Assembly (NCBI GenBank): GCA_018857735.1
Contig: JABMCL010000882.1
Span: forward strand, 586,001-650,000
Source: Alviniconcha marisindica
Taxonomy: Eukaryota; Mollusca; Gastropoda; Provannidae
Direction of reading: 5' to 3'
Length of the DNA stretch: 64,000 nucleotides
The notes beneath the pieces are model-generated. The model worked only from the letters and a program-made list of their open reading frames with translations, was not told the origin of the DNA and ran no database searches. Of this stretch, positions 52,051-64,000 are shown piece by piece. The position numbers and the translations under genes are program-made. How positions within the stretch are numbered: position 1 is the stretch's first letter; each line of letters opens with the position of its first letter.

Positions 52051-55000
52051 TTTTCTCTCTCTCTCACTTCCATTTCATTTGTCCAAGTGAGAGAAGCTGA
52101 GACGGAAAGTTGTGTGCTCTGTTAGTTCTTCACCTCACTTAACTTCTGACATCACTCCTCGTGAGTGCTTGTTTGCGAAGAATACTGTCTCCGTTTTGTA
52201 AATTGTGGCATTGGATGAACGTTTTTAACATAGCGTTTACAGTTTTCATTTTTATACGTGTATATTGCCTTATTGAGAGAGAGAAAAATACACACCGAAA
52301 AACATGCACAAAGAGGAGTGCTGCCCAGTCCCTGATTACAGCCTGTTCCAGAACAGTTGGTACAGAATTCTGCCAGGGTAGTGACACGTTCCACTGCTCT
52401 TGTGTGCACTACAACTGCCGCGCCTTGAATGTGCAGAGATGTGGAGAATACAGGGTCTTTATTTTTTATTTTAAAAAAAGAAAGAAACAAAGTGGATGGT
52501 TTTGGGTCACTTGAAAGACTAGACACTTAGCTCACTATCTGAGGACTCAGAGAGAGGGGGAGGAGGAGGAGAGAGTTGCCGTCCGTATCAGATTTCACTC
52601 TCACAGCGTCTTTACTCTGAATTTTGCAGCATTATGACCAAGACAGTTTTGAGTGAGTTCTATTCAGAAACTGCTGTAACTGCTTCAAGTTCTAGTGCGT
52701 TTTTCTGTACACGGGTTTGGTATTCCACATTGTTTGCGAAAGTTAGCCAGGTTCGTGTTGCCCACTGTTTTCGGACAAGATTGTTGTGAGCGTTTGTGCA
52801 GGTTGCAACATATTTGTCTCATTCAGCTACGTATGTTCTCATTTTCATCAAAATTTAAGAGATGACTTGTGTCTTGAAGTGTGATTCACACTCCCATTTC
52901 ATGATACAAGCCTTTTTTCCCAGTTTTGGTCAAAACTTATAAAACATGACTTGTGTCATTAAGTGTGAATCACTTTCACTTGTGATTGGATGAATTTGGC
53001 TACACCACACCATGATCTTCATAGTTCACTAGGCATTGAATATCTAGTAGCTAAATATGTCATATATATAATGTATGCTAATTTTAGTATTGTCCATTGG
53101 TATTTGTGCATTTATATATATGTTGTGCCTTGTATTGTGGTGACTGTTTGGTGCCTTGTGTTTTGTTGTATGTCCAGGCAAAGGTGTTCAGAGCTATCCA
53201 CATATCACGTTCATCCTGACCGTCCCACCAAGTTGTTTCTGTTTTATTGGAAAAAACCATGCATATCATTATGCACAACTGTGTACACAAGGGGATTTAT
53301 GTTTCTCAAGAAATCTGAGATTGTTTTGCCGGAATTTATTCCACCGATCTTCACACTCCGTCCAAAATGAGTGTTTACATTTTGCTTCTCTCTACTTAAG
53401 ATATTTAAGTAACTTACATAGTCTCTTTTTATGCAGCCCCAGACTTTTACAATGCATTTAGCAAATTGTGTGTTTATAGTCACCTCGTCAGAAAATATGC
53501 TGACTTCTTTCAGGTCTGCTACATAAAAGGATGTCAGTTGTTCCCTTAAAATTATGAAAACATGCTTTATTTCACTTGTTGGTTGGTTGGTTGTTGTTTT
53601 TGAGGAGGGGTGGGGAGAGGGGGGGGGTCACTGAAATTTCAGAATAGTTGTTCTTACAAAAATGTATGTTGGAGCAACATTTTAACATAACATTTGCTTT
53701 TGTAAAGCATGCAACCATGGACACATTGATTAACTTCTAACATAAAAGAAAATGGAAGAAGAAAATGTACATTGTGTACAGGAGTTTTATCTCATTGCTG
53801 TTTTATGGTGCCAGTTTAGATTTCCAGCACAGAGAAAGCACAGACATCAAAATGGCAATTTTGTTTTGGAAGCTTTGGGGCAAGCAAAATGTGCCAGTTG
53901 CTTGAGACCAGTCTTACTGGTAGGTTTCCCTGTTGTTTTACATGTGTCCTGCTTCACTGTAACAATGCCTTTGCTTCAGTGAGTTAGTAGGTTCATCTGT
54001 TGTTTTACATGTATCCTGTTCCATTGTAACAACGCCTTTGCTTGTGCAAGTTACTACGAGTTGATATTTTTTTAACCACATGCATCCGTGCATTCTGTGG
54101 TATTAGAATTGTCTGTGTGCTTAGTGTTTCAGTTAAGTTGGGATTCTCTACACTTACGTTATGGAGATAATTTGCCTGTACGTCTTCTGAAACACAGTTG
54201 CTGAACTGCCTTGTACTTGTGAAGGCAGTGGCGACAGTTTTTTCATGGCAGGCCACAGTGTACTTACATTTCTCCACTCGTTCTCATGCTCTTTTGTCGA
54301 TGAATTTGACTCAATATACATTTATGTACATACACCGTCCAATGCCATCCTTTGTCTGTACGCATTATTGCATATGCACACCACGAGAGCACTTGTAATT
54401 TGGTGACAAAGTATTGTGATTTTTTTAACCAAGCATTTCACTATTCAAGCATTCAATATTTGTAATTTTGATTTTAGATATTGTGTATTTTCACATGTAT
54501 ACAAATATAATGTATTCTGTACTTAAGCATAATTCATGTTTCATGAGTATTCTGTGTTGAATATATATCTCTGTGCATAATTTGGTTTAAAACATACATT
54601 CAATATCCACAGTTACTGGACATGATATTCATACATTTGTGATACACAGTTTATCATTCTCATGCAAGCATAGTATTTGTACTTATTTCTTTTAAGATGA
54701 CTTTTCATAGCACTCATTCTGTGAAGAATAGAACTAGTAAAAAAATGAGTGGTAAGTCATTGGCAGGTTACAATGTTTCACTCTTATAATCGTTATGTAT
54801 ATCTGTACAGTGCCGGCTTGCAAGCCTGGTTTGGTAATTGAATTTAAAGAGTTCATGTATAAAAGAGTGGTAATTAATTTAGTGATATGGTTAAGTCTTG
54901 TATTCTGTCATGTGGCCTGGAGGTCAGCCAAAATGCCATAATTATTAAACATTTTGTATTTATAAACAATTTTGGAATATTTCTTTTTAAATTTAAATGC

Positions 55001-55384
55001 TTTCTAGATTATTTACAAATGTTTTTAACATAGCATGTATTGCTTAGGTTATGGGTTCATTTTGTTTCATAAATGACAGCTAGTGCTACAGAAATCAAAA
55101 TAATGATGTCCACTGCTTAGTGATGATGAGGTCTACTCTTTGCTACCACCACCACTACCACCACTACCACCACAACCCCTGACAACAACCAATCAAAAGT
55201 CTGTGGTGGATGGTACTATTGATTGCATGTTGATTTTGCATGTTGACATTTTCAGTTGCAGGAAGTTATTGTTCCATGAATACTCAGACATGTGTGGTGG
55301 CACGGAAATGCTTGTGGCCTGCTGTCGACTTTACAAAAGACAGTTCCGTGCACATATGAAAGTATGAATAGCGAGTGATGTTCT

Positions 55385-55930
55385 TGCCAGCAGCTTATCT
55401 GTGTCCCCAAAAGTGACTCACAGATTGTAGTACATGTAGTTCCATGCTCGCAAAAAGAGTAATTATCCCCAAAAAGGGACTCACAGAGTTGTAGTACATG
55501 AACTTTCATGCTTGCAAAAAGAGAAATCTTCCCCAAAAGGGGACTTGTGGAGTTGTAGAACATGTAATTCCATGCTTGCAAAAAGAGTAATCATCCCCAA
55601 AAAGGGACTTCCAGAGTTGTAGTACATGTAGTTCCATGCCCACAAAAAGAGTAATCATCCCCAAAAGGGGACTTCCAGAGTTGTAGTACATGTAATTCCA
55701 TGCTTGCAAAAAGAGTAATCATCCCCCAAAAAGAACTTCTGTAATACATGTAGTTCCATGCCCACAAAAAGAGTAATCATTACCAAAAGGGTATTTATGT
55801 AATTCCATGCCCGCAGAAAGAGTAATCATCCCCAAAAAGGGACTTACAGAGTTGTAGTACATGTAGTTCCATGTCTGCAAAAAGAGTAATTATGCCTGCA
55901 AAAAGCGCAGTTATGCCTGCAGAAAGAGTA
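55385..55930. repeat. ~62-bp minisatellite (about 8 units)
   Basis: Units contain CATGTAGTTCCATGC, CAAAAAGAGTAATCATCCCC, AAAAAGGGACTTCCAGAGTT, GTAGTA. Confidence 0.92.
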
Positions 55931-56083
55931 ATCATTTCACTTCCTTCATGCAAGGCATACGAAAGGACAAGCTGATCCCTGGTTAGGGTGTGAAGCGTAC
56001 ATGGCCGCTGTCCATCTCTGTGAGAGGCAACGCAGGTGGCATCTCGCCTTATGAGCGTGACACATATGACACTTTCGCTGCCG

Positions 56084-56195
56084 ACTCTGGGACAGAGTTG
56101 GGCAGCTGCATTCAGGGACAGCTTTGCTTCTTTGCTACCGAGGCTGAGACAGAGTTTGGCAGCTGCATTCAGGGACAGCTTTGCTTCTTCGGCGT
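56084..56195. repeat. 59-bp tandem duplication in a 125-codon open frame
   Basis: GACAGAGTTGGGCAGCTGCA then TTCAGGGACAGCTTTGCTTC occurs twice in an open frame (55990-56367, plus) that I do not recognise. Confidence 0.8.
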
Positions 56196-56489
56196 GCTAG
56201 TTACTCTTGAGAAACTGCGAGTTGAAATGCCCGTGGCGTGGACACGATGGAAGCTAGAATGTTTGGGTTGGATTGTTTTTGCTCTTGGGGTATGTTCTGC
56301 AGTACCAGAGTTTCTCATTCGTTATAGTGGAATGGGTCGAGTGTACTACATAAGCCTGATAAGGTGATTTTTTTTTTCTCCCCCACTTCTTTCTTTCTCT
56401 ATTGATTGGTATCTTTGAGATGATGCTGGTTGTGATTTCTTTCAGTCACATACAATCAGTCAGCAAGTGTTTTCTTAATTGTCAAATAG

Positions 56490-57050
56490 TGGAAGATGAA
56501 TCCAGAATGTGCGTGGTGTTAGAGTGAAACCCAGTACAAAATGTCCCACATGAAAGATGAATCCAGAATGTACTTGGTTTTATAGTGAAACCCAGCACAA
56601 AATGTCCCATGTGGAAGATGAAACTAGAATGTGTATGACGTTACAGTGAAACCCAACAGAAAATGCCCCACATGGACGATGAATCCAGAATGTGTACGGT
56701 GTTATTATGAATGAATGACTGAATGAAAATTTATATATAGCGCATAAAAAACTTCCACACAAAACCTTGCGTGTTCACAGCGCCAGATACACACAGTGCA
56801 TACATTATGTAAGCTCTCGCAAGTGAAATTATTAGTGAAATCCAGCACAAAATGTCCCACATGGAAGATGAATCCAGAAAGTACTTGGTATTATAGTGAA
56901 CCCCAGCACAAAATGTCCTACATGGAAGGTGAATCCAGAATGTGTATGGTGTTAAGGTGAAATCCAGCACAAAATGTCCCACGTGGAAGATGAATCTAGA
57001 ATGTGCTTGGTGTTATAGTTAAACCCAGCAGAAAATGTCCCACTTGCCCT
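56490..57050. repeat. ~61-bp minisatellite split by a dispersed repeat
   Basis: Units contain GATGAATCCAGAATGTG, GGTGTTATAGTGAAACCCAG, CACAAAATGTCCCACATGG. A fragment (56714-56830) with TATATAGCGCATA and TTCACAGCGCCAGATACACA, shared with 17700-17790, interrupts the array. Confidence 0.88.
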
Positions 57051-57841
57051 GCATATGTAGCACACAGAGAGATAGAGATATGTGTGCTGATACACAGCAC
57101 ACTAAAACATTTTTTTTAAATCCACAAAAAAACCTGAAAACCTTGTTTATTATCCACAGTACTATATCCAGTTACTGGCGTTCTGAGTGTTCTGTACTTC
57201 CTATTGAGTATGGTACTGTGTTTCTGTTGTCTGTATTTCTTACTAAGTAACCCATTATGATATATATTTCTGTTATGTGTACTTTTTTTCTAAGCAGGTG
57301 AACTTGTAACGCAGTTTGAAATGAATACATAGATTATCCAGGTGAAGCACTTTGCCCAAATTTAGTGTATAACGATTGGTTTAAGGAGAAAATTCACATT
57401 CATGTCACTCAATTGCTGGGTCACCGTAGTTATAAATCAGATGCTGTGTCACTACTCTCTTTTATGTGCAGAATCATAATGAGGTAGCAGGTGATCTCTT
57501 TTCTTCTGTTGTTGCTTGAATAAATTTTTTTTTTTTTTTTAAGTGTCAGCTTTGAAATACATACATATACTGCATTGAGAAAGTTGATCCCGTTTAATTA
57601 CTTGTTAATATTTTGTTGTGATAGATAGGCTGTGTATGTGGACTAGTTTTTGATAAGTGGAGAGAGAAACAGTTTATATCTTGAATGTGATGGTCATATT
57701 GGTCTTATTAATATGATTGGATTTGAAAGGCCACCAAGTATCTCATATGCAGGTTTCTTCTTCTTTACAGCAAAACGATAAACTAATATAATGTATGTGT
57801 GGCTTCATTGTCTTGTGATTATTGAAATGTTCTTGAAAATC

Positions 57842-57847
57842 AATAAA
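57842..57847 (+). promoter_or_regulatory. Candidate poly(A) signal
   Basis: AATAAA followed after 15-25 bases by the GT-rich TGTATGTGCTGT. The best-formed plus-strand poly(A) site downstream of DZIP1. Confidence 0.5.
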
Positions 57848-58159
57848 TCATGTGTAAAATGTATGTGCTGTAATGATTGGTTTTGCATTTCGCATACAGA
57901 TCCAAACCCCAGGCACTGAATTAGCATACATTGGGGGGTAGACTGAGTGAGAGAGAACGGTGGGGAGGGAGGGACGAAGGCATTGTGTGTGTGTGTTGGG
58001 GGGGGAGGGGGGGGACATTGGGACAGTTTTCGTACAAACAACAATCTTATTGAACTCAACAGAGCAATCTTATTGAACACACACACACACACACACACAC
58101 ACGCTAAAATACCAACAACAAAACAAAAAGAAAAAAACAACTGTCCGAGCAAATTTGCA

Positions 58160-58494
58160 TAAGTTACCTACTGCAAGCTTTTATTAATTACAAATAATAA
58201 TTTTGTAACAATTGTAAAACTTGCAAAAGATACACAAAGGCGAATATGCGGGCTTCCAATAATTATAACGTTGGCTACAGTTCTACACACTTCCTTCCTT
58301 CCATCGAACAATGCATTAGGTTCTACTGTGGTGACCAGTTTCCTTCTGACAAAAATAAAACGATGCTTCCCATAAAAGCACACAGAAGGTTTAAAGAGAA
58401 AGAGAGAATCGAATCTGAGCACCTCTAGGTGCAGCCGTATTGTTGTTAATGTTCGCTCTTTATCGATCAAGAGCAACAATAGGTTCAGTTGAAG
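58160..58494. other. Unique-looking spacer before the satellite
   Basis: No gene recognised. Frames of up to about 100 codons on the minus strand match no family I know. Confidence 0.4.
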
Positions 58495-61400
58495 TGTTGC
58501 TTTACGTCCACAGAAACCGTAGGTTTATTAGGGACGGGAGCCCAGGACGTCCACCTCGACTTTCACACAGCTAGTGAGCTCTGTCATCATGGACTGTTGA
58601 GTTGAGTGTTGCTTTACGTCCACAGAAACCGTAGGTTATTAGGGACGGGAGCCCAGGACGTCCACCTCGACTTTCACACAGCTAGTGAGCTCTGTCATCA
58701 TGGACTGTTGAGTTGAGTGTTGCTTTACGTCCACAGAAACCGTAGGCTTATTAGGGACGGGAGCCCAGGACGTCCACCTCGACTTTCATTCACACAGCTC
58801 CTGAGCTCTGAGCAAAAATAGGTCGGGTCGTGACGTATTTGATAGTTTGCCGCCACACATGCCAGACTCCTTTATGACGTCACTGATACTGCTGGACACA
58901 AAAAGGCAGCACCAGCTCACGGTCGTGTTTTTTGCGACTTTCAAACATCGATCACAAACAAACGGAGCCAGAAATCAAGCGAAAAACTGTTACTGTTGAT
59001 TTTTTGTTTGTTTCAGTTTCTTTATCGATTTTATTTTATTTTATTTTTTAAAATTGTTTTTTTAATATATTTTAAATTCCATTCCTATATCGATTTTGGG
59101 GTTCGGTTCCCCTTTAAAAGCTGTTCACAGTCTGGCACGGCACTTCGTCGTCGCATTCTGAGCAATACGTCATCAGTCTCTCAAGTCGTCTTTGCATCGG
59201 CAGTCCCTGTGTATACGTATGCGAGTTGCTGATACCACTGCGCACGCATGTACCAGTGGGTGCGTGCCGAGCACGTGGGCTTCTCTATGTCAACCTTATT
59301 GTGAGAGCCACAGAGCTCACTATGTTATGCGTTTTCGTCTTCGGCAACCCTGTATCGATTGTATGCAATCGGTATAAAATCACTGGGCTTCTTTCACCGG
59401 TTTGGAGAAAAACAAAAAAAAAACACTCACTCATTTATTCTCTCTCTTCTCTCTCACACACACCACACACCACAACACACATACACCACACAACACACAC
59501 ACACTCACACACGCAGTAGTGAGCTCTGTTATCATGGACTGTTGAGTTGAGTGTTGCTTTACGTCCACAGAACCGTAGGCTATTAGGGACGGAGCCCAGG
59601 ACGTCCACTCGACTTTCATTCACACAGCTCCTGAGCTCTGAGCAAATAGTCGGGTCGTGACGTATTTGATAGTTTGCCGCCACACATGCCAGACTCCTTA
59701 TGCGTCACTGATACTGCTGGACACAAAAAAGGCAGCACCAGCTCACGGTCGTGTTTTTTGCGACTTTCAAACATCGATCACAAACAAACGGAGCCAGAAA
59801 TCAAGCGAAAAACTGTTATGTTGATTTTTTGTTTGTTTCAGTTTCTTTATCGATTTTTATATTTTTATTGTTTTTTTAATATATTTTAAATTCCATTCCT
59901 ATATCGATTTTGGGGTTCGGTTCCCCTTTAAAAGCTGTTCCAGTCTGGCAGGCACTTCGTCGTCGCATTCTGAGCAATACGTCATCAGTCTCTCAAGTCG
60001 TCTTTGCATCGGCAGTCCCTGTGTATACGTATGCGAGTTGCTGATACCCTGCGCACGCATGTACCAGTGGGTGCGTGCCGAGCACGTGGGCTTCTCTATG
60101 TCAACCTTATTGTGAGAGCCACAGAGCTCACTATGTTATGCGTTTTCGTCTTCGGCAACCCTGTATCGATTGTATGCAATCGGTATAAAATCACTGGGCT
60201 TCTTTCACCGGTCTTTGGGGAGAAAAACAAACAAAAAAACACTCACTCATTATAATTCTCTCTCTCTCTCTCTCCACACACACACACACACTACACACAC
60301 ACACACACACACACCACACACACACACACACACATCACACACGCAGTAGTGAGCTCTGTACAACGGATGATGTTGCTTTCTCCGAAACCGTAGCTTGGGA
60401 CGGGCCCAGGACGTCCATCGACCTTCACACAGCTCGAGCTCTGACAAAAATAGGTCGGGTCGTGACGTATTTGATAGTTTGCCGCCACACATGCCAGACT
60501 CCTTTATGACGTCACTGATACTGCTGGACACAAAAAGGCAGCACCAGCTCACGGTCGTGTTTTTTGCGACTTTCAAACATCGATCACAAACAAACGGAGC
60601 CAGAAATCAAGCGAAAAACTGTTATTGTTGATTTTTTGTTTGTTTCAGTTTCTTTATCGATTTTTAAAATTTTTTAAATTATTGTTTTTTTAATATATTT
60701 TAAATTCCATTCCTATATCGATTTTGGGGTTCGGTTCCCCTTTAAAAGCTGTTCACAGTCTGGCACGGCACTTCGTCGTCGCATTCTGAGCAATACGTCA
60801 TCAGTCTCTCAAGTCGTCTTTGCATCGGCAGTCCCTGTGTATACGTATGCGAGTTGCTGATACCACTGCGCACGCATGTACCAGTGGGTGCGTGCCGAGC
60901 ACGTGGGCTTCTCTATGTCAACCATTATTGTGAGAGCCACAGAGCTCACTATGTTATGCGTTTTCGTCTTCGGCAACCCTGTATCGATTGTATGCAATCG
61001 GTATAAAATCACTGGGCTTCTTTCACCGGTCTTTGGGGAGAAAAACAAAACCAAAAAAACACTCACTCATTATAATTCTCTCTCTCTCTCTCTCCACACA
61101 CACACACATCACTCACACACACACACATCACACACACGCACACACACACACACACACACACCACACGCGTTAGTGAGCTCTGTTATCATGGACTGTTGAG
61201 TTGAGTGTTGCTTTACGTCCACAGAAACCGTAGGCTTATTAGGGACGGGAGCCAGGACGCCACCTCGACTTTCATTCACACAGCTCCTGAGCTCTGAGCA
61301 AAAATAGGTCGGGTCGTGACGTATTTGATAGTTTGCCGCCACACATGCCAGACTCCTTTATGACGTCACTGATACTGCTGGACACAAAAAAGGCAGCACC

Positions 61401-62763
61401 AGCTCACGGTCGTGTTTTTTGCGACTTTCAAACATCGATCACAAACAAACGGAGCCAGAAATCAAGCGAAAAACTGTTATTGTTGATTTTTTGTTTGTTT
61501 CAGTTTCTTTATCGATTTTTAAAATTTTTTTTATTGTTTTTTTAATATATTTTAAATTCCATTCCTATATCGATTTTGGGGTTCGGTTCCCCTTTAAAAG
61601 CTGTTCACAGTCTGGCACGGCACTTCGTCGTCGCATTCTGAGCAATACGTCATCAGTCTCTCAAGTCGTCTTTGCATCGGCAGTCCCTGTGTATACGTAT
61701 GCGAGTTGCTGATACCACTGCGCACGCATGTACCAGTGGGTGCGTGCCGAGCACGTGGGCTTCTCTATGTCAACCGTTATTGTGAGAGCCACAGAGCTCA
61801 CTATGTTATGCGTTTTCGTCTTCGGCAACCCTGTATCGATTGTATGCAATCGGTATAAAATCACTGGGCTTCTTTCACCGGTCTTTGGGGAGAAAAAACA
61901 AAACCAAAAAACACTCACTCATTATAATTCTCTCTCTCTCTCTCACTCACACACACACACATCACACACACACACACGCACACACACACATCACACACAC
62001 GCAGTTAGTGAGCTCTGTTATCATGGACTGTTGAGTTGAGTGTTGCTTTACGTCCACAGAAACCGTAGGCTTATTAGGGACGGAGCCCAGGACGTCCACC
62101 TCGAGCTTTCATTCACACAGCTCCTGAGCTCTGAGCAAAAATAGGTCGGGTCGTGACGTATTTGATAGTTTGCCGCCACACATGCCAGACTCCTTTATGA
62201 CGTCACTGATACTGCTTGGACACAAAAAAGGCAGCACCAGCTCACGGTCGTGTTTTTTGCGACTTTCAAACATCGATCACAAACAAACGGAGCCAGAAAT
62301 CAAGCGAAAAACTGTTATTGTTGATTTTTTGTTTGTTTCGTTTCTTTATCGATTTTTAAAATTTTTTTTATTGTTTTTTTAATATATTTTAAATTCCATT
62401 CCTATATCGATTTTGGGGTTCGGTTCCCCTTTAAAAGCTGTTCACAGTCTGGCACGGCACTTCGTCGTCGCATTCTGAGCAATACGTCATCAGTCTCTCA
62501 AGTCGTCTTTGCATCGGCAGTCCCTGTGTATACGTATGCGAGTTGCTGATACCACTGCGCACGCATGTACCAGTGGGTGCGTGCCGAGCACGTGGGCTTC
62601 TCTATGTCAACCATTATTGTGAGAGCCACAGAGCTCACTATGTTATGCGTTTTCGTCTTCGGCAACCCTGTATCGATTGTATGCAATCGGTATAAAATCA
62701 CTGGGCTTCTTTCACCGGTCTTTGGGGAGAAAAACAAAACAAAAAACACTCACTCATTATAAT

Positions 62764-62796
<33 letters not shown>

Positions 62797-63608
62797 TCAC
62801 TCACACACACACACATCAACACAACACACACACGCACACACACATCACACACACGCAGCTAGTGAGCTCTGTTATCATGGACTGTTGAGTTGAGTGTTGC
62901 TTTACGTCCACAGAAACCGTAGGCTTATTAGGGACGGGAGCCCAGGACGTCCACCTCGACTTTCATTCACACAGCTCCTGAGCTCTGAGCAAAAATAGGT
63001 CGGGTCGTGACGTATTTGATAGTTTGCCGCCACACATGCCAGACTCCTTTATGACGTCACTGATACTGCTGGACACAAAAAGGCAGCACCAGCTCACGGT
63101 CGTGTTTTTTGCGACTTTCAAACATCGATCACAAACAAACGGAGCCAGAAATCAAGCGAAAAACTGTTATTGTTGATTTTTTGTTTGTTTCAGTTTCTTT
63201 ATCGATTTTATATTTATTTTTTAAATTATTGTTTTTTTAATATATTTTAAATTCCATTCCTATATCGATTTTGGGGTTCGGTTCCCCTTTAAAAGCTGTT
63301 CGCAGTCTGGCACGGCACTTCGTCGTCGCATTCTGAGCAATACGTCATCAGTCTCTCAAGTCGTCTTTGCATCGGCAGTCCCTGTGTATACGTATGCGAG
63401 TTGCTGATACCACTGCGCACGCATGTACCAGTGGGTGCGTGCCGAGCACGTGGGCTTCTCTATGTCAACCATTATTGTGAGAGCCACAGAGCTCACTATG
63501 TTATGCGTTTTCGTCTTCGGCAACCCTGTATCGATTGTATGCAATCGGTATAAAATCACTGGGCTTCTTTCACCGGTCTTTGGGGAGAAAAAAAAAAACC
63601 AAAAAACA
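58495..63608 (+). repeat. Tandem satellite, ~835-bp unit
   Basis: Anchoring on TTTACGTCC, units start at 58501, 58613, 58724, 59558, 60377 (degenerate), 61212, 62047 and 62901. The first two are 111-112-bp short forms; the others are 819-854 bp. A unit has: (1) a 75-bp module like part of the gypsy gag at 6125-6203; (2) AGCTCTGAGCAAAAATAGGT then a segment with TATGACGTCACTGATACTGC; (3) an AT-rich block; (4) an inverted TTTAAAGGGGAACCGAACCCC element; (5) a GC-richer block; (6) CGATTG-TATG-CAATCG then TATAAAA; (7) CT and CA microsatellite. Copies look over 95% identical in most blocks. Confidence 0.93.
59356..59379 (+). promoter_or_regulatory. Palindrome plus TATA box in the satellite unit
   Basis: CGATTG and CAATCG flank TATG, and TATAAAA follows 2 bases later. 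This block recurs in all full units. It could be a promoter, but nothing shows transcription. Confidence 0.3.

Positions 63609-64000
<392 letters not shown>

Larger units (their letters stand above)
48390..57865 (+). other. Probable DZIP1 3' UTR and downstream noncoding DNA
   Basis: After the stop codon I find no coding exon up to the satellite. A good AATAAA is at 57842, with GT-rich sequence beyond. Whether one transcript covers all 9.5 kb is unknown; ATTAAA near 54942 and AATAAA near 57516 are other candidates. Confidence 0.4.

Noticed and set aside
58724..63608. Satellite as snRNA, 5S or histone repeat
   Set aside because: I looked for U1, U2, U5, U6, 5S and histone stem-loop motifs and saw none; only a TATA box and a palindrome remain.

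Overview
The window looks like nuclear DNA of a mollusc, most likely a gastropod. It has short conserved exons in long introns, many (CA)n, (CT)n and (AT)n runs, numerous minisatellites, and a decayed Ty3/gypsy element whose Gag resembles the PNMA-like Gag common in molluscan elements. The species cannot be named from sequence alone.

Two complete protein genes lie head to head. On the minus strand, DNAJC3 (P58IPK, an ER-lumen TPR/J-domain co-chaperone) spans 24253 down to 13404. Its 11 coding exons all have GT-AG introns and matching phases and give a 499-residue protein. On the plus strand, DZIP1 (Iguana, a ciliary-base zinc-finger protein) has a noncoding first exon near 24.6 kb and 21 coding exons from 25927 to 48389, giving 902 residues. 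The start codon of DNAJC3 and the first exon of DZIP1 are only about 0.3-0.4 kb apart. That gap holds a perfect ER stress response element, CCAAT-N9-CCACG, in the sense direction for DNAJC3. The same two genes are divergent neighbours in human (13q32), so this is probably ancient microsynteny.

Region by region: 1-2.9 kb has no recognisable gene and several microsatellites. A minus-strand tRNA-Arg(CCU) with a 29-nt intron is at 2885-2986. At 3730-8787 is a Ty3/gypsy element with two LTRs, a broken gag, and a pol reduced to the integrase end. From 8.8 to 13.4 kb are dispersed repeats and the probable DNAJC3 3' UTR, followed by DNAJC3, the shared promoter and DZIP1. From 48.4 to 58 kb is a long noncoding stretch with minisatellites, a candidate TTAA-flanked MITE and a good poly(A) signal at 57842. 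From 58.5 kb to the window end is a tandem satellite of about 835-bp units that ends in long CT/CA microsatellite.

The most unusual pattern is that DZIP1 carries about a dozen minisatellites, and several are built from the gene's own exon edges: the exon 6 donor, the exon 10 acceptor, the exon 11 3' half with its donor, and the last 27 coding bases. DNAJC3, next door, has essentially none.
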